This document shows, piece by piece, positions 9,164 through 17,765 of a DNA stretch of 64,000 bases. The stretch's first letter is position 1; the number at the start of each line of letters is the position of its first letter. A program made the translations under genes and the position numbers. The notes under the pieces are model-generated. The model saw only the letters and a program-made list of their open reading frames with translations, searched no databases and was not told the origin of the DNA. Source of the DNA: Wenzhouxiangella sp. AB-CW3 (GTDB lineage Bacteria; Pseudomonadota; Gammaproteobacteria; Xanthomonadales; Wenzhouxiangellaceae); assembly GCF_014725735.1 (NCBI RefSeq), contig NZ_CP061368.1:3780698-3844697 (forward strand), in the 5' to 3' direction.

Positions 9164-9241
9164 GCATAACACCTGCCATAAACCGCCGAGTGAAACGAGG
9201 TTCAACGGCCATAGTGCCCGTATTTGATCGCTTGGTTATGC
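9164..9241 (-). other. Degenerate attC site (after VOC cassette)
   Basis: Ends are GCATAAC and GTTATGC, matching the RYYYAAC/GTTRRRY core pair, 78 bp apart. The internal arms are poorly symmetrical compared with other sites in the array. The stop codon of the VOC gene (9236) falls inside the R'' core, as in the better cassettes. Confidence 0.55.
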
Positions 9242-9595
9242 ATCAAGCTCAGACCATACAGCATACTCATTTCCATTTGGATCAGTGAAGTGAAACCTAC
9301 GGCCACCTGGAAAATCGAAAATATCCTGAACTACCTTGCCACCTGACAATCTGACTTTCTTGAGTGTGTTCTCAAGATCCGAGCTATAAAGAACCACCAG
9401 CACACTACCACCCTCAGGTGAGCATATTTTGTCAGATTTGTAAAAACCGCCATCTATACCGGCATCCTCGATAGCCACATACTTGGGGCCATAGTCGATG
9501 AACGACCATCCAAAAGCCGAAGCAAAGAACGCCTTCGTTGCTTCAATATTCGTTGAAGGCATTTCGACATAGTTGATTTTTCCGGTCTCCTTCAT
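9236..9595 (-). CDS. VOC-family (glyoxalase/bleomycin-resistance-like) protein
   Basis: A cassette-borne protein of 119 residues with the paired beta-alpha-beta-beta-beta modules of the vicinal oxygen chelate superfamily. It begins INYVEMPSTNIEATKAFFASAFGW and ends RRFHFTDPNGNEYAVWSEL; both segments are typical of the glyoxalase-like subgroup with PNGNEYA near the last metal-ligand position. Members include metal-dependent lyases, dioxygenases and antibiotic-binding proteins, and the activity here cannot be assigned. An RBS-like GGAGAA precedes the ATG at 9595, directly after the R' core of the upstream attC. Confidence 0.8.
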   Translation of the reverse strand: MKETGKINYVEMPSTNIEATKAFFASAFGWSFIDYGPKYVAIEDAGIDGGFYKSDKICSPEGGSVLVVLYSSDLENTLKKVRLSGGKVVQDIFDFPGGRRFHFTDPNGNEYAVWSELDA

Positions 9596-9610
9596 GAAGT
9601 TCTCCTGTAT

Positions 9611-9702
9611 GCATAATGTTTGGGCTAACCAGCGCCGTCACTGGGCCGCCCGGCTTTGCCGACCCGGAGTTTTCGGGGCTCCGGCTGAACCCTTCGTTAG
9701 AG
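9611..9702 (-). other. attC site (membrane-protein cassette)
   Basis: On the minus strand the site runs from CTCTAAC (9702-9696) to ATTATGC (9617-9611). Internal arms match the array consensus, with a GTTTGGGCTAACC / GGCTGAACCC-type pair. The R' core is degenerate (ATTATGC instead of GTTATGC), so recombination activity may be reduced. Confidence 0.75.
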
Positions 9703-9770
9703 CTCAAGTTCTCGATCTCTCTATCTTACTAATCTTTGACCCCTGCTCTGCACCGCAGTGCGCAGCGTAA

Positions 9771-10394
9771 TCAGGCTGGTTTTCGCCTCGAGAAGACCCC
9801 TCGAACCAACAGGATTGCAAGAACCAGGACGCTCCAGGAAATCAGGATTGAGGAAGCCGATAGAACAAACTGTGGCGTCGCGAATATCCAGGAGCCGGCA
9901 GGCAAGGCAAACCCGATTTGTACGACCAGCGCCAGGAGAGCAAAAGAGGGAGCAATAAATGGGAAGCTCCAGAACGGACCTGGCGCAAAGATCAATGCAA
10001 GCAGGCCGGTGGGAATGAATAATCCCCGCCTGACTCTAAGGAGTGGCAAACGGTTGCGTACAGCCAAATACACTGAAGTACCGAGAATTACATACGCAAG
10101 ATGAATCAAGATCCCAAGTGCTAGGTCCTCCCGAGCTTTGGCTTCGGAAGCCGCTGAGTAGGCAAGTCTCGGATGTGTTTCCGTCGTGCACCTAACATAT
10201 ACCGGCGCATATGCATCCGCGTAGAAGATGCGAACTTGGTTTTGCGAAAGCACCTCGTACTGAGGATCGCCATAGATCGGAGTACTCAAGTGACCTCGAG
10301 GCTCTCTCGTGCAGCCGCCCCCTCCTGGGCCACAAAATTCTGGGTCTATCCGAATCTCGCAACGAAATTCCTGACATTGCCCGCCTGATTTGAG
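9771..10394 (-). pseudogene. Polytopic membrane protein, 5' end removed by ISL3 remnant
   Basis: The last 172 codons (from a TTG at 10289) encode a protein with four hydrophobic segments. The same frame stays open without a start codon back to about 10394, reading a plausible extracytoplasmic stretch with several cysteines (FRCEIRIDPEFCGPGGGGC). It then runs into the left end of an ISL3-family remnant, so the natural N-terminus has probably been cut off. A truncated product from TTG 10289 remains possible. No family recognised. Its cassette is delimited on the downstream side by the attC at 9611-9702. Confidence 0.55.
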
Positions 10395-10399
10395 AGGTC

Positions 10400-10715
10400 A
10401 TGGGGCGTCCTGTAAAGTTTTGTTTTTGCGAACAAACAACACAGGAGGTTCGCCCCATGACCACGTCCAAGCTTATCGGAAAGCTGCTCAAGTTCAAAGG
10501 GTTTCGCTGTGTCGGCCTGGCTTTTCGACGCGGTAATCGCCTTGATGTGCTGGTCAAGCCGTTCAAGAACGGCTGTCGGTGTCCGGATTGTGGCCGGCGC
10601 GGCACGATTGTCCGACAGCGACCTGAGCCCCGCTACTGTCGCGACATTCCGGTCGGGCCCTGGTCGATCTGGTTGATGTACTGGCCGCGCGAGATCCACT
10701 GCGTCACCCACGGCC
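10400..10715 (+). mobile_element. ISL3-family element remnant (left end only)
   Basis: The left terminus near 10400 carries GGGGCGTCCTGTAAAG, followed by an RBS (AGGAGG) and a transposase start at 10457. Homology to the transposase stops at about 10713, where the sequence switches abruptly into the second half of an attC site. The right end of the IS and the first half of that attC are therefore deleted. Confidence 0.7.
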
Positions 10716-10771
10716 GAGCCAACCCGGCGAAGCCGGCCAGGAGCTTACCCCGCGTCCGGTTGAACCCTTAG
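10457..10771 (+). pseudogene. ISL3-family transposase, N-terminal fragment
   Basis: About 86 codons of an ISL3 transposase remain: MTTSKLIGKLLKFKGFRCVG, then the zinc-finger-like CRCPDCGRRG and the following PWSIWLMYWPREIHCVTHG. Residues after about codon 86 are translated attC sequence, ending at 10771. The usual length is near 400 residues, so the DDE catalytic core is missing. The start at 10457 is chosen over an earlier frame start because of the AGGAGG 9 nt upstream. Confidence 0.8.
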
Positions 10772-10777
10772 TTATGG
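10716..10777 (-). other. Half attC site fused to ISL3 remnant
   Basis: Only the R''/L'' half (CCATAAC at the high end and the GGTTCAACCGGACGC arm) and the central loop region remain; the R'/L' half is replaced by transposase sequence. The site should not be recombinogenic. Confidence 0.7.
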
Positions 10778-11195
10778 CACGGGGGTTGGTGAATTTCGAT
10801 GGATTCCAGGGCACCTGACTATTGCCGTTGTTTTGAGGCCGAAGCCTCTGGGAACGCAATATTCCCGGAGGCCGGCCGAAGGGGCCGGACTGGAGCGAAG
10901 GCACTGGCCGGAGCGAAGCCCTGGACGAGGTTTGCCGAAAGTGCAGCTCACTGAAACCACCACAACCTGAAGCGCCACCGATCCTCATGCCCCGATTTTG
11001 CCAGTTTGGCAACCAACTTTCCATTCGAAGCCGGTGAACAAGAAGCCAAAGCAGCCCGCCCCTGCCGTGTGGTTTGAAAAGGCACCGAATCTTGCCGTTT
11101 GAAGCTGCTACTGACTTGCTGCCCATAGGGAGCCAGACGGACCGACTTCTCGACGTTTGGCAACCAACCGGCTACTGGAAAGCACAAGTGCGATA
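10778..11195. other. Cassette without a recognisable gene
   Basis: A 418-bp interval between the half attC and intron copy 1. Short minus-strand frames (for example 10948-11187, 79 codons) have no family features, no good start context and no stop near a core site. It may be a non-coding cassette or a decayed gene. Short repeats such as GTTTGGCAACCAAC and GTTTGGCAACCAACC occur twice (near 11013 and 11156). Confidence 0.4.
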
Positions 11196-13033
11196 ATCGG
11201 GATAGGGAGGCACCTCACGATGCCTCTCCTCCCACACCACCGGGCATACGGATCACGTACCACGGCGGTTCGATGAACATCACTACCGCGCCACCAGGCT
11301 CGGTAGTCCCAAGTCAGCAAAATACCTCGCGGGCAGAGCCCGGTATAGCGCCGGGGTGTGCGACAGCCGCCACGGCCCGTGGGCCGATTTGGATGTCTGC
11401 CAGGCATCCCGCACGCTCACGCCACGACGGCGAAGCTGGCGGTAGCCCGAGCGGCCCCATTGCTTCCAGAGATAACAGCGTAATCGTCGCCGCAGCCATT
11501 TGTCGATCTCGCGCAGTGGGCTCGGTACTTCGGCAATCCCGAAGTACGCTTTCCATCCAAGCAGGTAGTCTCTCCAGTCTGCCACGACATCGGCCAAACG
11601 GTGGCCTCTCGTGCGGCGGGTCAGGACCCGCAAGCGGGTTTTCAGCCGGTCCAGCGCCTTGGGCGACACTTTCAGCCGGTGATCCCCACGGGTGACCGTA
11701 AACCCCAAAAACTGGCGGTACCACGGTCGGTCGACCGCGCTTTTGCGTGTATTCACTTCGAGCCGGAGTGAGTCTTCGACAAAGCGCTTGATGCTGTTCA
11801 TCACCCGCTCGCCGGCACGTTGACTCCGCACCAGTATCTGGCAGTCGTCAGCATATCGGACGAAGCGGTGGCCGCGCCGCTCGAGCTCCCAATCCAGCTC
11901 ATCCAGCACCACGTTGGCCAGGACCGGTGACAGCGGGCCGCCTTTGCGGCACACCGGCATTCGTCGGGCTCCAGTGGTCTCCATCCATCACCCCGGCGGT
12001 CAGAAAACGGTTGATCAATCGCAGCAGACGACGATCCGGGACATGATCCTTGAGCCGGCGCATCAACCGGTCGTGGTTGACCCGGTCGAAGAACGCCGCC
12101 AGGTCCAGGTCTACCGTCCACTGGCCGCCCGCCCGAATGTCGGCTTGCAGGCGCTTGAGAGCCTGGTGCGCCGACTTGCCCGGCCGGAAGCCATAGCTGC
12201 GGGGATGGAAGTGGGGGTCCCATTGCGCCGATACCACCTGCGCAACGGCTTGCTGGATGAAGCGGTCCAGAACCGTCGGGATGCCCAGCAGGCGTTCCCG
12301 TCCGTCGGCCTTGGGGATACGGACCCGCCGGACCGGTTGCGGGCGATACTGCCCCGCTTCCAGTTGATCGCGGATCGCAGGCCAGTTCTGGCGAAGGAAG
12401 TCCGGTAGTGCATCAACGCTCATCCCGTCAATGCCCGGCGCGCCCTTGTTCTGGCGTACTTGCTTGACTGCCCGCTGCAGGTTGCTGCGTTCCAGCACCT
12501 TCTCCCACAGCAAGACAGTGGATGTCGAGGCCGGATCGGTCCTTTCCCCAGTCACCGATTCCTCCCGTGCACGGGGCACGGCCGACTCGCGTCGATTCTC
12601 TGAGGCGGTCCGGTCACTCATACTCGGTCGATCATCCTCGTTCATCGTTCGGGCCTTCAGTGACGCCAATCACCTACTATGCCCTCGGCTGACTTCTCCC
12701 AGGCGGTCAGCGCCAATTGCTCAGCGCTCAGCTTCGCAAAGCGAAGCACCGGGGAGACCTCCCGGGGTAAGACACGAAACTGTCACGGCGTAGACGCTGG
12801 ATTTATAAAACGCAGACCGATTGCAGATGGAGGGCTTCATGGTCACGTGCCCACTGGCCCCGTCTACGTCACACCTCATATCCAGTTCCTGTTCGTCGCC
12901 CCGCCGCTTTGGATTGGGCTTCCTCCAGACCCCACCTCACGATGACGCCCTTGCCCTTCTCCTAACCTTCGGCTCTGCGAATACCTGGTAAGAGGACTTA
13001 CACCTCTCTAGTCTCGTGCCATGCCCGGCACAC
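11196..13033 (-). mobile_element. Group IIC-attC intron, copy 1 (frameshifted RT)
   Basis: On the minus strand the intron begins GTGTGCCGGGC at 13033, matching the group II GTGYG start, and ends CCCGAT at 11196, matching the AY end. Near the 3' end, GAACCGCCGTGG and CCGTATGCCCGGTGG form a bacterial-type domain V hairpin. The ORF lies upstream of it, in domain IV. It sits in the attC R' core after GT: the 5' exon is ...AGGCGT and the 3' exon is TATCGC, which differs from the TATGC flank of copies 2 and 3. Length 1838 nt, one base longer than the others because of an insertion in the RT. Confidence 0.93.
11283..12669 (-). pseudogene. Group II intron reverse transcriptase/maturase, copy 1, frameshifted
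   Basis: Same 461-residue protein as the intact copies, but one extra T near 11941-11945 (GCCTTTGCGG instead of GCCTTGCGG) shifts the frame within the PQGGPLSP motif. The upstream part (codons 1-242) and the downstream part (with YADD and the maturase domain) are separately open. The encoded enzyme should be dead, but the intron RNA could still be mobilised in trans by an intact copy. Confidence 0.9.
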
Positions 13034-13113
13034 ACGCCTAAGCTAAGCGGCGCGGCGTTAGCCGCGTCCGGTGGAGCGCGAAGTGCGGAACGAACTTGAG
13101 CGTTTTGTTATGC
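13034..13113 (-). other. attC site of TonB-C-like cassette A, split by intron 1
   Basis: Minus-strand R'' core GCATAAC at 13113-13107, inner palindrome GGACGCGGCTAACGCCGCGCC, and R' interrupted after GT by intron copy 1. A GC-rich inner stem plus an imperfect outer arm (AACTTGAGCG) matches the short-attC type seen in this array. Confidence 0.85.
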
Positions 13114-13126
13114 ATTTTGCGGATGC

Positions 13127-13504
13127 TCAGAGATTTACGCTAACTCCCAAAACATAATCAGCGAATGGTGGCTTGGGGAATACACGACTACGTGCCTTTT
13201 CCTCAATGCACTGTGCAGCCTCAGATTCTGGAACGACCGTAGCCTGTGAAACTTCGCCATTTTCATTAATTACAACATAGATTGAGAATCTCTGCTTCTC
13301 ACTACGCCCGGGCGGAGCACAGTCAAACACGATGTCGAAGTCACCCCACAATATACCCAGGGCATCTCCAGAATAGGAGCCTTCGTCGTCAAAGAGCGCA
13401 CAATCTCGGCTTCGCTCACGAAGCTCCTCTAATGAAAGCTCATCCGCCAACAGCGTTCCACTCAATAGAACTGCTACGGTGATACCGATACAGTATTTGT
13501 TCAT
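13127..13504 (-). CDS. Secreted TonB-C-like protein, cassette copy A
   Basis: A 125-residue protein with an N-terminal signal peptide (NKYCIGITVAVLLSGTLLA, cleavage about residue 20). The C-terminal half, with FSIYVVINENGEVSQATVVPES and ending ADYVLGVSVNL, resembles the fold of TonB C-terminal or AgmX/PglI-type domains, where a carboxylate-rich strand pair is followed by a conserved Cys (AAQCIEEKA). There is no N-terminal TonB anchor or Pro-rich stretch, so it is not a canonical TonB. It is probably periplasmic. ATG at 13504. Identical to copy B. Confidence 0.65.
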   Translation of the reverse strand: MNKYCIGITVAVLLSGTLLADELSLEELRERSRDCALFDDEGSYSGDALGILWGDFDIVFDCAPPGRSEKQRFSIYVVINENGEVSQATVVPESEAAQCIEEKARSRVFPKPPFADYVLGVSVNL

Positions 13505-13528
13505 GCGAATTAACTCTGGTAATGCATA

Positions 13529-15365
13529 ATCGGGATAGGGAGGCACCTCACGATGCCTCTCCTCCCACACCACCGGGCATACGGATCACGTACCACGGCG
13601 GTTCGATGAACATCACTACCGCGCCACCAGGCTCGGTAGTCCCAAGTCAGCAAAATACCTCGCGGGCAGAGCCCGGTATAGCGCCGGGGTGTGCGACAGC
13701 CGCCACGGCCCGTGGGCCGATTTGGATGTCTGCCAGGCATCCCGCACGCTCACGCCACGACGGCGAAGCTGGCGGTAGCCCGAGCGGCCCCATTGCTTCC
13801 AGAGATAACAGCGTAATCGTCGCCGCAGCCATTTGTCGATCTCGCGCAGTGGGCTCGGTACTTCGGCAATCCCGAAGTACGCTTTCCATCCAAGCAGGTA
13901 GTCTCTCCAGTCTGCCACGACATCGGCCAAACGGTGGCCTCTCGTGCGGCGGGTCAGGACCCGCAAGCGGGTTTTCAGCCGGTCCAGCGCCTTGGGCGAC
14001 ACTTTCAGCCGGTGATCCCCACGGGTGACCGTAAACCCCAAAAACTGGCGGTACCACGGTCGGTCGACCGCGCTTTTGCGTGTATTCACTTCGAGCCGGA
14101 GTGAGTCTTCGACAAAGCGCTTGATGCTGTTCATCACCCGCTCGCCGGCACGTTGACTCCGCACCAGTATCTGGCAGTCGTCAGCATATCGGACGAAGCG
14201 GTGGCCGCGCCGCTCGAGCTCCCAATCCAGCTCATCCAGCACCACGTTGGCCAGGACCGGTGACAGCGGGCCGCTTTGCGGCACACCGGCATTCGTCGGG
14301 CTCCAGTGGTCTCCATCCATCACCCCGGCGGTCAGAAAACGGTTGATCAATCGCAGCAGACGACGATCCGGGACATGATCCTTGAGCCGGCGCATCAACC
14401 GGTCGTGGTTGACCCGGTCGAAGAACGCCGCCAGGTCCAGGTCTACCGTCCACTGGCCGCCCGCCCGAATGTCGGCTTGCAGGCGCTTGAGAGCCTGGTG
14501 CGCCGACTTGCCCGGCCGGAAGCCATAGCTGCGGGGATGGAAGTGGGGGTCCCATTGCGCCGATACCACCTGCGCAACGGCTTGCTGGATGAAGCGGTCC
14601 AGAACCGTCGGGATGCCCAGCAGGCGTTCCCGTCCGTCGGCCTTGGGGATACGGACCCGCCGGACCGGTTGCGGGCGATACTGCCCCGCTTCCAGTTGAT
14701 CGCGGATCGCAGGCCAGTTCTGGCGAAGGAAGTCCGGTAGTGCATCAACGCTCATCCCGTCAATGCCCGGCGCGCCCTTGTTCTGGCGTACTTGCTTGAC
14801 TGCCCGCTGCAGGTTGCTGCGTTCCAGCACCTTCTCCCACAGCAAGACAGTGGATGTCGAGGCCGGATCGGTCCTTTCCCCAGTCACCGATTCCTCCCGT
14901 GCACGGGGCACGGCCGACTCGCGTCGATTCTCTGAGGCGGTCCGGTCACTCATACTCGGTCGATCATCCTCGTTCATCGTTCGGGCCTTCAGTGACGCCA
15001 ATCACCTACTATGCCCTCGGCTGACTTCTCCCAGGCGGTCAGCGCCAATTGCTCAGCGCTCAGCTTCGCAAAGCGAAGCACCGGGGAGACCTCCCGGGGT
15101 AAGACACGAAACTGTCACGGCGTAGACGCTGGATTTATAAAACGCAGACCGATTGCAGATGGAGGGCTTCATGGTCACGTGCCCACTGGCCCCGTCTACG
15201 TCACACCTCATATCCAGTTCCTGTTCGTCGCCCCGCCGCTTTGGATTGGGCTTCCTCCAGACCCCACCTCACGATGACGCCCTTGCCCTTCTCCTAACCT
15301 TCGGCTCTGCGAATACCTGGTAAGAGGACTTACACCTCTCTAGTCTCGTGCCATGCCCGGCACAC
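13529..15365 (-). mobile_element. Group IIC-attC intron, copy 2
   Basis: 1837 nt, from GTGTGCCGGGC (15365) to CCCGAT (13529). 5' exon ...TTAGGCGT, 3' exon TATGCATTACC, which is the start of the TonB-C-like cassette A. Identical to copy 3 except at the RT codon noted below. Insertion is in the attC R' core between GT and T, sense to the cassettes. Confidence 0.93.
13616..15001 (-). CDS. Group II intron reverse transcriptase/maturase, copy 2 (G243S)
   Basis: Full-length 461-residue frame with RT motifs VDLDLAAFFDRV (Asp187), YADD (272-275) and a C-terminal maturase (X) domain, and no endonuclease domain, as in group IIC. One base change at 14275 converts the second residue of PQGGPLSP to PQSGPLSP (Gly243Ser). 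This glycine is in a strongly conserved RT motif, so activity is probably reduced. Interestingly the frameshift of copy 1 falls in the same codons. Confidence 0.85.
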   Translation of the reverse strand: MASLKARTMNEDDRPSMSDRTASENRRESAVPRAREESVTGERTDPASTSTVLLWEKVLERSNLQRAVKQVRQNKGAPGIDGMSVDALPDFLRQNWPAIRDQLEAGQYRPQPVRRVRIPKADGRERLLGIPTVLDRFIQQAVAQVVSAQWDPHFHPRSYGFRPGKSAHQALKRLQADIRAGGQWTVDLDLAAFFDRVNHDRLMRRLKDHVPDRRLLRLINRFLTAGVMDGDHWSPTNAGVPQSGPLSPVLANVVLDELDWELERRGHRFVRYADDCQILVRSQRAGERVMNSIKRFVEDSLRLEVNTRKSAVDRPWYRQFLGFTVTRGDHRLKVSPKALDRLKTRLRVLTRRTRGHRLADVVADWRDYLLGWKAYFGIAEVPSPLREIDKWLRRRLRCYLWKQWGRSGYRQLRRRGVSVRDAWQTSKSAHGPWRLSHTPALYRALPARYFADLGLPSLVAR

Positions 15366-15445
15366 ACGCCTAAGCTAAGCGGCGCGGCGTTAGCCGCGTC
15401 CGGTGGAGCGCGAAGTGCGGAACGAACTTGAGCGTTTTGTTATGC
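15366..15445 (-). other. attC site of TonB-C-like cassette B, split by intron 2
   Basis: Sequence copy of the site at 13034-13113, 2332 bp further right. R'' core GCATAAC at 15445-15439; R' interrupted after GT by intron copy 2. Confidence 0.85.
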
Positions 15446-15458
15446 ATTTTGCGGATGC

Positions 15459-15836
15459 TCAGAGATTTACGCTAACTCCCAAAACATAATCAGCGAATGG
15501 TGGCTTGGGGAATACACGACTACGTGCCTTTTCCTCAATGCACTGTGCAGCCTCAGATTCTGGAACGACCGTAGCCTGTGAAACTTCGCCATTTTCATTA
15601 ATTACAACATAGATTGAGAATCTCTGCTTCTCACTACGCCCGGGCGGAGCACAGTCAAACACGATGTCGAAGTCACCCCACAATATACCCAGGGCATCTC
15701 CAGAATAGGAGCCTTCGTCGTCAAAGAGCGCACAATCTCGGCTTCGCTCACGAAGCTCCTCTAATGAAAGCTCATCCGCCAACAGCGTTCCACTCAATAG
15801 AACTGCTACGGTGATACCGATACAGTATTTGTTCAT
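15459..15836 (-). CDS. Secreted TonB-C-like protein, cassette copy B
   Basis: Appears identical in sequence to the gene at 13127-13504, including the leader between the R' core and the ATG at 15836. Same signal peptide and TonB-C-like C-terminal domain. Two identical copies in tandem suggest a very recent duplication; dosage or simple hitch-hiking on intron-mediated recombination are both possible. Confidence 0.65.
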   Translation of the reverse strand: MNKYCIGITVAVLLSGTLLADELSLEELRERSRDCALFDDEGSYSGDALGILWGDFDIVFDCAPPGRSEKQRFSIYVVINENGEVSQATVVPESEAAQCIEEKARSRVFPKPPFADYVLGVSVNL

Positions 15837-15860
15837 GCGAATTAACTCTGGTAATGCATA

Positions 15861-17697
15861 ATCGGGATAGGGAGGCACCTCACGATGCCTCTCCTCCCAC
15901 ACCACCGGGCATACGGATCACGTACCACGGCGGTTCGATGAACATCACTACCGCGCCACCAGGCTCGGTAGTCCCAAGTCAGCAAAATACCTCGCGGGCA
16001 GAGCCCGGTATAGCGCCGGGGTGTGCGACAGCCGCCACGGCCCGTGGGCCGATTTGGATGTCTGCCAGGCATCCCGCACGCTCACGCCACGACGGCGAAG
16101 CTGGCGGTAGCCCGAGCGGCCCCATTGCTTCCAGAGATAACAGCGTAATCGTCGCCGCAGCCATTTGTCGATCTCGCGCAGTGGGCTCGGTACTTCGGCA
16201 ATCCCGAAGTACGCTTTCCATCCAAGCAGGTAGTCTCTCCAGTCTGCCACGACATCGGCCAAACGGTGGCCTCTCGTGCGGCGGGTCAGGACCCGCAAGC
16301 GGGTTTTCAGCCGGTCCAGCGCCTTGGGCGACACTTTCAGCCGGTGATCCCCACGGGTGACCGTAAACCCCAAAAACTGGCGGTACCACGGTCGGTCGAC
16401 CGCGCTTTTGCGTGTATTCACTTCGAGCCGGAGTGAGTCTTCGACAAAGCGCTTGATGCTGTTCATCACCCGCTCGCCGGCACGTTGACTCCGCACCAGT
16501 ATCTGGCAGTCGTCAGCATATCGGACGAAGCGGTGGCCGCGCCGCTCGAGCTCCCAATCCAGCTCATCCAGCACCACGTTGGCCAGGACCGGTGACAGCG
16601 GGCCGCCTTGCGGCACACCGGCATTCGTCGGGCTCCAGTGGTCTCCATCCATCACCCCGGCGGTCAGAAAACGGTTGATCAATCGCAGCAGACGACGATC
16701 CGGGACATGATCCTTGAGCCGGCGCATCAACCGGTCGTGGTTGACCCGGTCGAAGAACGCCGCCAGGTCCAGGTCTACCGTCCACTGGCCGCCCGCCCGA
16801 ATGTCGGCTTGCAGGCGCTTGAGAGCCTGGTGCGCCGACTTGCCCGGCCGGAAGCCATAGCTGCGGGGATGGAAGTGGGGGTCCCATTGCGCCGATACCA
16901 CCTGCGCAACGGCTTGCTGGATGAAGCGGTCCAGAACCGTCGGGATGCCCAGCAGGCGTTCCCGTCCGTCGGCCTTGGGGATACGGACCCGCCGGACCGG
17001 TTGCGGGCGATACTGCCCCGCTTCCAGTTGATCGCGGATCGCAGGCCAGTTCTGGCGAAGGAAGTCCGGTAGTGCATCAACGCTCATCCCGTCAATGCCC
17101 GGCGCGCCCTTGTTCTGGCGTACTTGCTTGACTGCCCGCTGCAGGTTGCTGCGTTCCAGCACCTTCTCCCACAGCAAGACAGTGGATGTCGAGGCCGGAT
17201 CGGTCCTTTCCCCAGTCACCGATTCCTCCCGTGCACGGGGCACGGCCGACTCGCGTCGATTCTCTGAGGCGGTCCGGTCACTCATACTCGGTCGATCATC
17301 CTCGTTCATCGTTCGGGCCTTCAGTGACGCCAATCACCTACTATGCCCTCGGCTGACTTCTCCCAGGCGGTCAGCGCCAATTGCTCAGCGCTCAGCTTCG
17401 CAAAGCGAAGCACCGGGGAGACCTCCCGGGGTAAGACACGAAACTGTCACGGCGTAGACGCTGGATTTATAAAACGCAGACCGATTGCAGATGGAGGGCT
17501 TCATGGTCACGTGCCCACTGGCCCCGTCTACGTCACACCTCATATCCAGTTCCTGTTCGTCGCCCCGCCGCTTTGGATTGGGCTTCCTCCAGACCCCACC
17601 TCACGATGACGCCCTTGCCCTTCTCCTAACCTTCGGCTCTGCGAATACCTGGTAAGAGGACTTACACCTCTCTAGTCTCGTGCCATGCCCGGCACAC
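15861..17697 (-). mobile_element. Group IIC-attC intron, copy 3 (intact)
   Basis: 1837 nt, GTGTGCCGGGC (17697) to CCCGAT (15861), with domain V at about 15893-15937 and a short domain VI helix before the 3' end. 5' exon ...GTCCAGCGT (beta-lactamase attC) and 3' exon TATGCATTACC. One of two copies in which both the ribozyme and the RT frame look whole. Sublineage A together with copies 1 and 2. Confidence 0.94.
15948..17333 (-). CDS. Group II intron reverse transcriptase/maturase, copy 3 (intact)
   Basis: A 461-residue intron-encoded protein that helps the intron fold and splice and copies it into DNA. Visible motifs: GAPGIDGMS (about 76-84), KADGRERLLGIP (120-131), SYGFRPGKSAHQAL, the first catalytic Asp in VDLDLAAFFDRVNHD (Asp187), PQGGPLSP (241-248), and YADD (272-275), then the X/thumb domain with FLGFTVTR and LLGWKAYFGIAE. 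There is no HNH endonuclease, typical of class C. The start used is the ATG giving MASLKARTMNEDD; the ATG 8 codons later is possible. Confidence 0.93.
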   Translation of the reverse strand: MASLKARTMNEDDRPSMSDRTASENRRESAVPRAREESVTGERTDPASTSTVLLWEKVLERSNLQRAVKQVRQNKGAPGIDGMSVDALPDFLRQNWPAIRDQLEAGQYRPQPVRRVRIPKADGRERLLGIPTVLDRFIQQAVAQVVSAQWDPHFHPRSYGFRPGKSAHQALKRLQADIRAGGQWTVDLDLAAFFDRVNHDRLMRRLKDHVPDRRLLRLINRFLTAGVMDGDHWSPTNAGVPQGGPLSPVLANVVLDELDWELERRGHRFVRYADDCQILVRSQRAGERVMNSIKRFVEDSLRLEVNTRKSAVDRPWYRQFLGFTVTRGDHRLKVSPKALDRLKTRLRVLTRRTRGHRLADVVADWRDYLLGWKAYFGIAEVPSPLREIDKWLRRRLRCYLWKQWGRSGYRQLRRRGVSVRDAWQTSKSAHGPWRLSHTPALYRALPARYFADLGLPSLVAR

Positions 17698-17755
17698 ACG
17701 CTGGACATAACCGGCGCCCGCGAAGCGGGCGTCCGAGTTGATGGATCTGTTAGGC
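17698..17755 (-). other. attC site of class D beta-lactamase cassette, split by intron 3
   Basis: A short attC very like those of mobile-integron aad cassettes: R'' GCCTAAC (17755-17749), then CATCAACTCGGACGCCCGC with loop TTCG and GCGGGCGCCGGTTATG. R' is interrupted after GT by intron copy 3. It differs from the longer consensus attCs around it, so this cassette may have come from another integron. Confidence 0.88.
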
Positions 17756-17765
17756 TCGAAGGTAC

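Larger units (their letters stand above)
11196..15860 (-). repeat. Tandem duplication of intron plus TonB-C-like cassette (unit about 2332 bp)
   Basis: Interval 11196-13528 (intron 1, attC, gene A) is repeated at 13529-15860 (intron 2, attC, gene B) with an offset of 2332-2333 bp; the cassette gene, attC and flanks look identical. The only difference I found is in the RT near the PQGG codons. A third intron follows immediately, so the block is intron-gene-intron-gene-intron. Confidence 0.9.

Noticed and set aside
12679..12945. 88-codon plus-strand frame repeated in every intron copy
   Set aside because: It recurs because the intron recurs. It is antisense to the intron 5' (structured RNA) region and has no family features.
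13127..13504. TonB protein
   Set aside because: Only the C-terminal domain is reminiscent; there is a cleavable signal instead of an anchor and no Pro-rich spanning region, and no ExbB/ExbD nearby.
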